DNA from: Cochliopodium minus
Taxonomy: Eukaryota; Discosea; Himatismenida; Cochliopodiidae
Direction of reading: 5' to 3'
DNA length: 59,232 bases
NCBI GenBank assembly: GCA_024220525.1
Contig: JAMYWO010000202.1
Span: 16,818-76,049 of the forward strand
Part shown: in pieces, positions 11,744 through 22,450 of the stretch
Position numbering within the stretch: the first letter of the stretch is position 1
Layout of the letters: every line of letters begins with the position of its first letter
Program-made: the position numbers and the translations under genes
The notes under the pieces: model-generated
The model's input: the letters and a program-made list of their open reading frames with translations, nothing else
Database searches by the model: none
What the model was told of the DNA's origin: nothing

Positions 11744-12061
11744 TTTGGTATGATATAGTTTGAAATTTAGATTTTTTTTTATTAAATTCTTCAGCTCTTT
11801 TCTTTTATTTCACAATAATCGATCCAAACTCTTTATATTTTTATGAGATATCTCTTCAATTTTATTTATTAATTTTTTTTATTGGAAATTTATTAGAAAG
11901 GCTTTGAGCTAATTTGATCATTACACTTCTTCCCAATTGAGCAATGGTTGAATCTTTTACGAATTCATTCCTTTATATTTTTGCTTTTGGTTTTCTTAAA
12001 GAAACACTTGTATGAAAAAAAAAAAATTTGTATTTGTTCCATTCAGTCATTATATCACAAA
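11744..12061. promoter_or_regulatory. Bidirectional spacer between YRDC and COG1
   Basis: The 318 bases lie between two divergent start codons and must hold both promoters and 5' UTRs. The sequence is A/T-rich with T-runs. A 5' extension of the COG1 frame up to 11948 is open but lacks an ATG (its first codon is TTG), so the ATG at 12062 is kept as the start. Confidence 0.35.
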
Positions 12062-15000
12062 ATGGATGTTTTATTTCAAAAACATTCAATCAATGAATTA
12101 TCAAAAATACTTACCAAAAAGAGGGATGAGATTAACGAAAAAAAATATCAGCTAAGGAAATTGGTTGGGTAAGAATAATTATGAATATATAAAGATATGT
12201 ATGAGTGGATTGATAATTGGTTATATACATGAATATATAGTGATAAATATAGAGATTTGACAGAATCAGCAGATAATATAGTATCAATGAGAGATTCATC
12301 AATTACACTATTAAATTCTTTGAGATCAATAAAGACGAATTGTCAATTATTATTGAAGAAAAGAACCAAACAAACACAAGAGACGCAAGAAAAAGAAAGC
12401 AAAGTAGATAGCTTGATGAAATTCGCAGATAAGGTGAAGATGTTGATAGATATACCCGAATCCATCTGGAATACGCTTCAATCAGGAGATTTGATAGAAG
12501 CTACTCATCTATATAAACAAGCCAACATCATCTATTCAGAATTGAATCAAGATAAAATAGAAGTATCAGTAAAAAAAAAAACCAAAGATCATTCCAATCA
12601 TAACCTTTAATTTAAAATTTTATTTTAATTTCAGTCAATTCCACTTGTTTCTAGACAATGGAAATGGATTTTAACTTTTCCTGATACTATCAAAAAACAC
12701 TGTACAGCAAAACTAGTTTCATCAGGAGTATCCACACTAGATTTGTGTGCAGCAATATCGTCGTACATGATTATAGAAAACATCAACGAAGAAAAAGCGT
12801 TGGATTATTTTTTGAAATGCAGAAAGGAGTGTCTTTCAGGATGCCTAACTTTACAAAGCGAGGAATTAAATAAACTTATACAGTTCGTGATAGAATTCAA
12901 ACTTTCTCTCTTACATTGCTATTGGATTTTTTTCTATGAATGTAAGAATGAAGGAAAGTTTACTCATAAGCACATTTCTGCGGAGATAATGCAATGGATT
13001 CAAAGTTGTGCTCAACAACTCGAAGTGATAACCTCCGACATCATTTCTAAACTGACGTTGTCTGCCCAACAGATATACAACGTCTACGTCTCTCTTTTCA
13101 AAACAATCAGCGATGACACCATTTTTTCACAGTCAGAAACACCCACGATACAATATTTCTCCCAACTCTCCTCCCTCTCTCAGCGCGAGAAAAAACTCAC
13201 TACGGAGAAAAAGCAGCTCGTGTGGGAAGACTTGTACAACCTCTTGCTCTCTCAAAACATAAATGCGAAAGTCTTGGACAACGAATACAACATGGAAAGC
13301 TCCTCCTTCATCTGGAACACTTTTCTCGAGAAGGTTTTCTTCGCTAGAGCTTCCACCATCATCAAAAACTCTTTTGTCAGTTTGAGCTGGTTGAACTTTT
13401 CATCAATGAGAGCTCAACAGTCTCCCGAGAACCAAGTCTCTTCTTCCATCTGGGAATTTTCTTCTCAGGACTCGGGCTACTCTTCCAAATTGGACTTGAA
13501 GCGAGGTGTCATTGAGCAGCACTCCTCCAAGATCAGTCCCAACGTTTTGCCCTTATTAAACTCTTTCGAAGAGTTTTTAGATTCCGTGATGGATGATTTT
13601 ACTTCCATTGGTAAACTTTGGTTTTTTTAAAATCATTTTTTAATATTCTTAAAAAAAATTGGTTTATTCTCATTTGAAAGATTAAATTTTTATTGATTCA
13701 TTTTTTTTAAACATTTTTTTTACTAATCTATTGCAAATTATTTTTTTCATTAATTTTTTTTCATTTTTTTTTAATTTTCTTTTTCTAATAAATAATCTAT
13801 TTTTTTTCATTATTTTTTTCATTTTTTTTTTAATTTTCTTTTCTCTTAGATAATTAAAACTGTAAAATCTATAATTATTATTATTTTTTTCATTTTTTGA
13901 AAATTAAAATTTCTTTTGATAAAAAATAACCTCATTTGTGTAATAAAAGGTCTCTTTTTCTCAAGAAAAGGAGAAAGAAAAACCAGAAAAAACTTTCCTT
14001 TCACGGAATCCAAGATCGATGATCTCCAAAAAATCGTGGAGAACTCTTTTTTCTCCATCATGCAAGCATTGGTCAAGGACCTGGAAGAGTATTGCGAGGA
14101 TAACAAAGAAAACATCAATGAAGTCATTTATGTGGGAAGGTTTGCTAATGCCATATCTTTTCATTCCATTGGTAAACATTTTTTTCATCATTGCATATTT
14201 TTGAATTTATTTTCAACATTGAAAATTTGTTAGTAAATATATCAAAGAATGGATCAATATCCATCAACATATACAAATGATAATATGATCATATTCAATC
14301 AATGATCAATATATATACAATCATATGTTGAAATATAAAAATTGATCCAAATTATATTGTGCATATTAAATTCTTACAAAAAATTTTCATTAAAGAAAAT
14401 TTTTTAATTAATTTATAATTATTAAAAATTTTAATTTACTTTTTGAAAATGTATTTTTTGAAATTTATTTTTAAAAATTTTTGTTTTTTAAATAATTTTT
14501 TTTCATTAACTTATTCATTTTTTTCATTTTCATTTTTTTCCATTTTTATTTATTCATTATTTTTATTTTTTGTTAATTTTTTATTTTATTTATCAAATCT
14601 CATTTAATTTATTTTTAACTTTTTTTTTTAATTTTTTATTTATTAGGATTGAAATCAATTTTGAGCAACAGTTCATTGAACACGAAGAAAAGTATGGACA
14701 TGAACGTGAATCTTTCAGAAATAACCATGAAATTATTGTACAGAGTGAGTAATGTAGGGGATAATGCTAATCCTCTTTTTTCCCAACTCAAATCTAATTT
14801 ACAATCTTTGAATCTAAGGTAAGCAAATTTTTAAAAATGAAATGTAATTAAAAATTTAACACTAAAGAAAATAAAAATAAATAAAGCAAAATTATTTTTT
14901 TACTATAAAAATAAAAAATTTTGAAAACCTAAAAATTTTAAATTTTTAAAATCGAAAAATGTACATAAAACATAAAAATTAAAAATTAAGAATGAAAATA

Positions 15001-16747
15001 AAATGAATTGGGTGAAATAAAAAAAAAAATAAAAATAAAAAGTATTAAAAATTAAAAATTAAAAAATTAAAAATAAAATTAAAATCAAAAAAATTAAATA
15101 AAATAAAAATAAAAAAAATTAAATTATGTAAAAACTAAAGTTTAAAAAATAAAAATAAAAAGTATTAAAAATTAAAAATTAAAATATTAAAAATTAATCA
15201 AAAAATTGAATAAAATAGAAATAAAATAAATTAAGTTGTATAAAAACTAAAAATTTAAAAAATAAAAATAAAAAGTAAAATTTCTTTTTTTAAAAAAAGA
15301 TGCTCGGTGAAGTGGGTTCATTGGTTAACAGCAGATTTGTTGGCCAAATCAAATTTCAAACAAGAGATTCAAACTCAAGAGATTTTCACGGACAAAATGT
15401 TCGGAAAAGTCACCCTGCATGAACAGGAGGATGTTTTGTACTTGCCTGTCTTTCCTTCTTCCCCTCTCTCTTCTCTTTTGAGTTCTTATTGTGAGAAAGT
15501 TGAAAGGTTTGGTTGTTACTTGATTGAAAAACAAGGTTTGAATTTTTGAACAATTTTTTTTTAATTTTTTTTATTGCTTAAATTAATTTTTTTATATTTT
15601 AATTTCATCTTTTTTTGATAAAAAATTTTTTCATTTTTTTATTGCTTAAATTAATTTTTTTAATTTTTATTTCATTTTATTTCATGACTTAATTTTTTAA
15701 ATTTGATGAAAATTTTTTTATAATTTTTATTTGATCATTTTTTAATAAAAAATTTTTTTTTAATTTTATTTGATCATTTTTTTATTTTTTTTTAAAAGTT
15801 CTTCAATACCTTTCCTTTCATTTTTCACAAAAATTGTTGGAGATATACAACCAATACCACACCCAACAGTCCAGCTTGAGCAGAGAATGTGTTTTGCAGC
15901 ACATCTTCGATCTCAAACTCATCTTGGACATTTTCAGCGGAAGAGCAGTGGTCTCCGAAGAGATTGAACAAGCAATAAAGGAAACACAAGGTTAGTAATT
16001 CATGATTTTTTTATTTTTTTCATTTTATTTTTTATTTATTTTTTTATTTTTTTTGTATCATTAATTTTTTTAATCATTATTTTATTTTTTATTTTATTTT
16101 TATTTTTTTATTTATTATTTTAATCAAAAACTTTTATTTTTTTATTATTTTTTATTTTTTTCTTTTATTCTTTTTTTTTTTCAGATACGAATGATCCAAC
16201 AAACTATTTTGAAAAAATAAACAACAAAACAAGTAATACAAATACAAACGCACCAAACTTTCTTCCGGGAGTTCTTCTTCACAAGTATAACTGGAAGAAA
16301 AACGTGGAAACAGTTTTGGAGAAAGCCAACAGCAAAATAGACCCAATAGATGTGGCATACTACCAGCCACACATTTTTGATTCTGTCAATAATTTTCTGA
16401 GAAAAAGTTATTTATTATATTCTCCGCTGACAAATTTGTATTACACCGAAGAAAAAATTTTGATAAAGTCCTCTACGGAAGATCCCTTACATTGTTTACC
16501 AATATCTTCAGCCAAATCAAAGTTTTCTACACTTCCTATTGGTTCTTCACAAGATTACAAGAAAGAAACCAACAAATCTTTGTTTTCGGGCAATCAACAC
16601 GTTGTTGAGAATAGCAACGTCAACAATAACAACTTTAACAGTAATAATACAAAAGATACTAAAAATCGACCTCATGAAGAAAAGAAGGAGCTTTCCAAAA
16701 CTATGTCTTTTTTGAGCCAACTCAATTTATTCAACCGACAAAAATAA
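12062..16747 (+). CDS. COG1: Conserved oligomeric Golgi complex subunit 1
   Basis: Eight exons (12062-12168, 12241-12568, 12635-13610, 13971-14171, 14647-14818, 15300-15535, 15799-15990, 16185-16747) give 924 residues, close to the usual COG1 length. The N-terminus has the COG1/Vps51-like pattern: KHSINELSKI, KYQLRKLVG, then YRDLTESADNIVSMR across the first intron, followed by a long helical region. COG1 belongs to lobe A of the COG tether, which captures vesicles for retrograde transport within the Golgi. The acceptor of exon 4 is uncertain: 13950 is also in frame and would add seven residues. The last 70 residues are Asn/Lys/Ser-rich and disordered. Several introns (13611-13970, 14172-14646, 14819-15299) exceed 300 bases and hold only A/T runs. 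Confidence 0.9.
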
Positions 16748-16785
16748 AAACTTTAAAAATTTTTTTTATTTTAAAACACATTTTT

Positions 16786-17409
16786 TTATTTGAGTAAAAA
16801 TGGAGTTAAAAATTTTTGGATTTCTTTCATGTATGTTTCTTTATTTGGAAGATGATGTTTTCCTATATTGATTTAATTATTAAAATAAAAATATTTTATT
16901 CAATTTTTTTTTTCTTTTTTACCATCATGTACCACTTTTGTTGCGTTTGTGAACATTGAGAACAATTTTTCGGAGAGTTCTGGTTTAACCATTTCGTCCC
17001 TAGTTCCCCAAACATGCAAAGAAGGAATTTCTTCTCTGTTGGGCAAATTCTATTTAAAAATTTTTTATTTTTTATTTATTTTTTTTTATTTTTTTTGTTT
17101 TTTATTTTTTTTAAGATTTTTTTATTTTTATTTTATTTTTTTACCTCTTCACCAAATAAATAATCAAAATCTTTAGGAGTAGGACGTAATGCAGAAACAA
17201 CAATAAAAAACCTCATTGTCTCAAAAATTCCGAAAAAAGAAAGTTTTGCCAAAAGACTACTCATTATTCCTCCTTGACTAAACCTAAAAAAAAAATTTTA
17301 ATTTTTTTAAAATAAATCTAAAATTATTCAAATTAAAATAATTAAAATTAAAATAATATAAATATTAAAATTTTTTAAATTGAAAATTTTGTTTATTACC
17401 CCAAAATTC
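16786..17409 (-). CDS. FSH1/OVCA2-type serine hydrolase, 5' end missing
   Basis: Four 3' exons on the minus strand (17409-17400, 17283-17145, 17049-16923, 16862-16786) encode the second half of an alpha/beta hydrolase. The nucleophile elbow reads GILGFSQGG, with GILG partly in a 10-base exon. The acid region is SLHVWGTRDEMVKPELSE, and the catalytic His block is VVHDGKHHLP. This order (G-x-S-x-G, then D in a G-x-x-D loop, then G-H/HH-x-P) is the FSH1 pattern. The N-terminal strand and oxyanion region (normally L-C-L-H-G-x) are not in the window. They would lie upstream, where a single N at 17500 marks an assembly gap inside a 7-base repeat. It is convergent with COG1, with 38 bases between stops. 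Confidence 0.82.
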
Positions 17410-17428
17410 CTGTTGAAAATTAGATTTT

Positions 17429-17500
17429 TATTTTTTATTTTTTATTTTTTATTTTTTATTTTTTATTTTTTATTTTTTATTTTTTATTTTTTATTTTTTN
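17429..17500. repeat. (ATTTTTT)n tract ending in a one-N gap
   Basis: About ten copies of a 7-base unit ATTTTTT run directly into a single N at 17500. The sequence beyond the N does not continue the hydrolase gene that enters from the left, so the N is better read as a collapsed assembly gap of unknown length than as one ambiguous base. Confidence 0.75.
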
Positions 17501-17676
17501 TTTCCTTTTTAAAATACTAAAAAAACCCTTTTTGAAAAATAAAATATTTAAATTATTTTTTATCTTTTGAGATATTTCAAATGAATTATTTAATTGAATT
17601 CATATCTTTTTACAGTGAAGAAGATTAAACACTAACTTCGTTTGTGAACTGACCACAGACTAAATTCTGTTTTAAA

Positions 17677-18124
17677 ATGGCTTCATATTTTGATAGCTGA
17701 ATCTACATCAGAGCTCGTGCCTCTCAATTACATTTATTTAATGAATATTTCAATGAATATTTCAATGAAAATTGGAGAAATGTTATTTTTGGACCTGATA
17801 CTCCCAAATCAATTATTTGCGAAATAATAGTGAAATCATGACAAAAGAAAGGAGAAAATGATTTCATCAAAAAAAAAGATGTGGGCTACTGCTACTTTTG
17901 AACAATATTATAGGGATCTTTGCGGTGGAATATCAGATGCTTATGATATAACTGGTATCTACTGCAATAATAAAGAATATCTTTCTATATCCAACAATGT
18001 GACCATGAAAATGAGGGAAATAGACAAAATACATATTGAACAAGGTACTCCAAATGGTCGACCTGAAAAGCTTGTTGTTGATGGGCTATTCATTGATACT
18101 GTCAATGAACATCTTGATCAGTGA
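17677..18124 (+). pseudogene. Decayed or mis-assembled gene, unknown family
   Basis: From the ATG at 17677 (MASYFDS) one frame reads through protein-like sequence (RARASQLHLFNEYF, NENWRNVIFGPDTP) but is interrupted by two in-frame TGA codons. The protein-like reading then continues in another frame from about 17858 (KKKMWATATFEQYYRD, GGISDAYDITGIYC, GRPEKLVVDGLFID) to a TGA at 18122. A tandem 12-base duplication (AATGAATATTTC twice) lies inside. No GT-AG intron repairs both stops neatly. The composition is richer than the surrounding spacers, so it was coding once. I do not recognise the family. It lies just right of the gap at 17500, so its 5' part may be missing. Confidence 0.45.
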
Positions 18125-18591
18125 ACCACCAACCCACTCTTCTGCAATAACCATTATGTGAAATATTAATCAATATATCCAATTTTTTTTTAGATATAAA
18201 TTTCTCAAAAATAAAATCAGTGAAAAAATTCTTCAATTCTAAATGATCTATTTCAGGATGGGATATGATTACATGGAATCCAGATCAATTGATATATAGA
18301 TGTATTTTAATTATTAGCCTAAAAGGCACTCGCATTTTTCGTGTACCGTACTGTAAAGATATATGATAATCTAATATAAATTTGATATTTATACCTATTC
18401 CAGAACTAAAAATAATATAAACAGCAGAATTTTTTTTTATTTTATATTTTCTCAAAAAAAAATAGTAAGAGGAGCTTTAGTTTCATTATCCTGAATTTTT
18501 ATTATTTTTTTTTTTTTTTAGTGAAATGTTGGAGGGTGAATTTAAAAATTTTTTTATTTTAAAAAATAAAAAAAAGAAAGAAATATTGGAG
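18125..18591. other. Intergenic, upstream of the PA-7TM array
   Basis: About 470 bases with no supported gene. A short more balanced segment near 18320-18350 (AAAGGCACTCGC) stands out from the A/T background but forms no recognised RNA gene. An upstream in-frame ATG at 18526 would lengthen the first array gene by 22 residues. It would put a very lysine-rich leader before the signal peptide, so the ATG at 18592 is preferred. Confidence 0.35.
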
Positions 18592-20164
18592 ATGTTGAGA
18601 TTGATTATTTCATTTATTTTGATTTTGGGGATTGTTTTTGGATCTGAAATAGTTGATATGGTCGAAAATAAAACTATCCCAATTCAAACATTTATGCATA
18701 TAAAAAGTAAACAAATTGAAGCATCTTCATTCATTGTATTTCCAGGATCTTTAAATCCAAATAATCTCGGAACATGCAATAAGCTGAATAAAACTGAATT
18801 TGGAGCTAATTTTACTTTTCCACCTGGAAGTGCAATTCTTGTATTCGCATATCAAGGATGGTAAAATCCACATAAATTGATTGTTATTCTTATCAAAAAT
18901 CAAAAATGTTTCAAATAGTTGATTTTTGTTGAAATTTCAAATAATATAAAAACTTTATCTTCAATTTTTATAGCTCTCATAAAGATCATGCAAAATTAGT
19001 GCAAGGTATCTAAAGAAAATACAAATTAAAGTTGAAATTTTCTAATTGATTTCTATACTCTTCCGAATTTAGATGCTGGAGGATCTATTGCAATTATAGC
19101 TTCTGGTATCCCTTATTTAGATTCTACATTCAAGTTTGGAATAGAAGAATTGGAAATACCCGTTCTTTTTCTTTCATTCATAGATGCAACTCCACTATTA
19201 AAAACAATTGGAAAGAATTCTGCCAACAATCAAACAACAACCATCAAATATACAAAGGATTATAGTACATGGGTGACGTTGAGCAAGGGAGGGTTTTGGA
19301 TTTTCTTGGAAATAGTTTTACTTTTGTTTTATCTGTTCAATTATATCTTGGGAATTAGATCTTTGTTTTTGCATTTCAAAGAAGAAGGATTCAAATTTAA
19401 TATAGCCCAAACAACGATCTGGGTGAACTTGATTGCAACTTTTATCTTTTCTATGGTCATTTTCGATCCTGTGAATATAAGATACATTGCAGACCAATCT
19501 TTTTGTCAAGTAATGTTATGCCTTGCTTCTCCTACTCTTTTGACGTCTGTTCTTTTGCTTTCATTTTTCTTTAATGAAGTTTTAATAGCAAAAGGATTCA
19601 TAAAACCTCAATTATCTACTTTGAAGTTTCCTTTTTTGATTATTTGTTTAACATTTTGGGCTTGTTACATTGCAAATGCTTAGTAATTTCATTTTATTTC
19701 AATTTATTAGTTAAAGTTTTTGATTCTTTAGTTTTTTTGGTGTATACTTGACAAACTTTAATCTCGTTAAAGTAGTATCGTTCATGAACATTCTCTTTTT
19801 TGGACTCACTGGAATTTATTTTCTTACAATGTCAGTTCTGATCTTGATAAGACTAAAAACATATGACAGTCCTATCTTCAAAAGAGTGATTCCTCTCGTT
19901 TCTGTAGTTTTATTGGGAGTTACTTTTTATGTTTGTGGTTCAATCATTGAAGTTACTCAATTATACTCCACTTATTTTGCGAGAAAAACTTTTACTACTT
20001 GGACTTTAATGCTAATTTCAAGTGTATTTATCTTAACTCCACAATTTATTTACTTTAGAGAACCAAGCAATAGCAGCAAAACTTCAAACAAAATGAGTTC
20101 TTCTAATAAATTGAGTTCAACAAAGCCCTCAAGCCCAGTCAAATTATTAGAAGAAAAAGATTAA
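18592..20164 (+). CDS. PA domain-seven-helix membrane protein, array copy 1
   Basis: Four exons (18592-18860, 18974-19005, 19073-19682, 19732-20164) give 447 residues. After a signal peptide (to about residue 18, ending VFGSE) comes a protease-associated (PA) domain, about 20-190. It has FPGSLNPNNLGTC, a hydrophobic strand AILVFAYQGWC, then GGSIAIIASG and IPVLFLSFIDATPLL. The two cysteines (GTC and GWC) are placed to pair. Seven hydrophobic helices follow: FWIFLEIVLLLFYLF; TTIWVNLIATFIF; LLTSVLLLSFFFNEVLI; FPFLIICLTFWACYI; VVSFMNILFFGLTGIYF; PLVSVVLLGVTFYVCG; TLMLISSVFILTPQFIYF. A Ser/Lys-rich cytosolic tail ends the protein. PA domains bind proteins or act as ectodomains in SPPL2 and PA-TM-RING proteins. 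No presenilin-type GxGD or RING is seen, so this looks like a receptor or sorting protein. Function is inferred. Confidence 0.82.
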
Positions 20165-20798
20165 TGTTTTGTAATTAAATTTGTTTTTGATTTAAATCCT
20201 TTTTGTAAAAGATTTATTTGTTAATATTTTAAAAAATTGACATGTACATAAGGGGAAATTTTTTTCTTTTTGAATATGATCTCCAGACACATTTTTAACA
20301 TGATAAAAAAAATCATTTATCTCTATTGGAGATATAACTTCCAATATACAATTGATATTACATACAGTGTATGGTGATTCTCATAATTATGCAAATTATT
20401 TTTCTTTATGTATGAACCAATTTTGATCTCAACTTTTTATAAATTTAATATCAATTTTTTGATTGGAAAAGAGAAATTTTTTCTTTTTGAATGTGTCTGT
20501 ACCTGTATATTTTTAATAATAAATCCATTCTAATTTACAATTTCATACAGTGCATTATGATAATTCCATATTTCTTTTATTTTTTATAAATATATTATAA
20601 ATCAAAGAATTTTCCCATTTCTTCAGTTTATCCAAATCAAAATCAAAATCCAGATACGTATTAAAAAGAAAAAAATTTCCCCTTTTGATCAAAATCAATT
20701 AATGGTTTCTCAAAGTAATATTTATTCTTATATTTTCAAGGATGGAATTTGAAAAAAGTGATTAATGAATTAAAAAAAAAAAGAAAGAAATATTGGAG
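20165..20798. other. Spacer between array copies 1 and 2, holds an inverted-repeat element
   Basis: No gene is visible in these 634 bases. Most of it (20250-20684) is bounded by a perfect 22-base inverted repeat and is listed separately. The other array spacers are 125-500 bases, so this insertion makes the spacer the longest in the array. Confidence 0.5.
20250..20684. mobile_element. MITE-like element with 22-bp terminal inverted repeats
   Basis: The left end at 20250-20271 reads AAGGGGAAATTTTTTTCTTT plus two T. The right end at 20663-20684 is its exact reverse complement over 22 bases. The interior (about 390 bases) has no ORF and looks like two diverged tandem halves: each has a CTTTTTGAAT start and a CATACAGTG motif (near 20365 and 20545). 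A clear target-site duplication is not visible at the flanks. Size, inverted ends and lack of coding fit a non-autonomous DNA transposon, but only one copy is in the window. A chance palindrome in A/T-rich DNA is the alternative; the GGGG/CCCC cores make that less likely. Confidence 0.5.
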
Positions 20799-22318
20799 AT
20801 GTTCAGAAGATCACTTAATAATTTTAATTTTGGGGATTGTTTTCGGCTGAAATAGTTGATATGGTCGAAAATAAAACTATCCCAATTCAAACATATATGC
20901 ATATAAAAAGTAAACAAATTGAAGCATCTTCATTCATTGTATTTCCAGGATCATTAAATCCAAATAATCTTGGAACATGCAAACCATTGAATAAATCAGA
21001 ATTTGGAGCTAATTTTACTTTTCCACCCGGAAGTGCAATTCTTGTATTCGCATATCAAGGTTGGTAAATATTTTAGTGTTGAAAGACTTCAGTCTTTTTA
21101 TTTTATAAAAGTTGAGGAAAATTAAAAATAACTGGAATTTTCATTTAATATTTGTTCATGCAAAATTGGTTAAAGGTAATAATATAAAAGAGATTAATTC
21201 ATTTTTCATTTCTCCAATTTTTTTTTTTTTAAAATGTTGGAGGATCTATAGCATTAATAGCATCAGGTTTACCTTTTCTTGATTCTACTTTCAAATTCGG
21301 AATTGAGGAATTGAGTGTACCTGTTCTTTTTCTAACATTCCCCGAAGCTATCACATTATTAAAAACGATCGGAAAGAATGCAGCGAATAATTTTCCTTCA
21401 ATAATCAATTACAAAAGAAAATATAATACATGGGAGATATTGGGAAAGGGAGGGTTTTGGATTTTCTTGGAGATAGTTTTACGAATGTCATACCTTTTAA
21501 ACTATGTTTTGGGAATAAGATCTTTGATTTTACATTTCAAAAAAGAAGGGTTGAAGATGAGTATTTCTCAAACAAAAATTTGGATAAATTTGGTTGCAAC
21601 TTTTATTTTATCAATGAGTATTTTTGATCCTTGGAATGTGAGATACATCTCAAATTATACTTTGTCAAGTCATGTTATGTTTTATGTCTCCTTCTCTCTT
21701 GAAATCTGTTCTTTTTCTTTCATTCTTCTTTAATGAAGTTTTGATAGCAAAGGGATTCGTAAAACCTCAATTAACAACTTAAAAGTTCCCTTTTTTGATA
21801 ATTTGTTTGGCATTTTGGGCTTGTTACATTGTAAATGCACAGTAAAAAATTTTTCAAGAATATTTTTTTTGAAAAGAATAACATTAATAAAAAATTTTTT
21901 ACAGTTTTTTTGCAGTGAATAGCACAGACCTTACAATTGTTAAAATAGCTTACTTGAATGTCCTCTTCTTTGGAGTAACATTGGCTTTTTCTTGATAATG
22001 TCCATTTTAGTTTTGATAAAACTCAAAACTTACGAAAGTCCAATCTTCAAAAGATTGATTCCTCTTGTGTCAATTGTTTTATTTGGTGTAACTTTGTATG
22101 TGTCTGGTGCTATTGTTGAACTATCACAAGTTTATTCATCATATAAGGAAAGGAATTGGTTCGCTGGTTACAGTTTAATTTTCATTTCGAGCTTATTTAT
22201 ATTATCTCCTCAATTCATTTATTTTCGTGAACCATCAAATAGTACATCAAAATCTTCTAACAAAATGAGTTCTCTAAACAGCAAGCCCTCTTCTCCTGTG
22301 AAATTAATTGAAGAATGA
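20799..22318 (+). pseudogene. PA-7TM array copy 2, broken
   Basis: This copy aligns with its neighbours over the whole length but is damaged. The signal-peptide region has lost bases (GIVFGSEIV is out of frame near 20848). The short second exon has lost its start. The third exon's acceptor AG is AA near 21235. A frameshift near 21690 replaces the LLTSVLFLSFFF helix, a lost T near 21780 brings a stop just before KFPFLIIC, and another shift lies near 21985 before the fifth helix. Long stretches are still more than 70% alike to copy 1 (for example NLGTCKPLNKSEFGANF), so inactivation is recent. The C-terminal tail matches copies 1 and 6 better than 3-5. Confidence 0.75.
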
Positions 22319-22450
22319 ATAAAAATTGCTTTTTTTTTATTTTACATTTCTTGATTTTATATAATCTTCAGGAGAATTTATTTTTAATATAATATTTTAA
22401 CTCAAAATAGAAATTTAATAAATAAAAAATTGATAATTACAATCTCTCAA

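Noticed and set aside
17677-17840. Reassigned TGA codons (TGA as Trp) suggested by in-frame TGA in protein-like sequence
   Set aside because: Several intact genes end in TGA (array copy 6, the Nudix gene, CLASP), and conserved Trp codons elsewhere are TGG, so the code is standard and this locus is decayed or incomplete.
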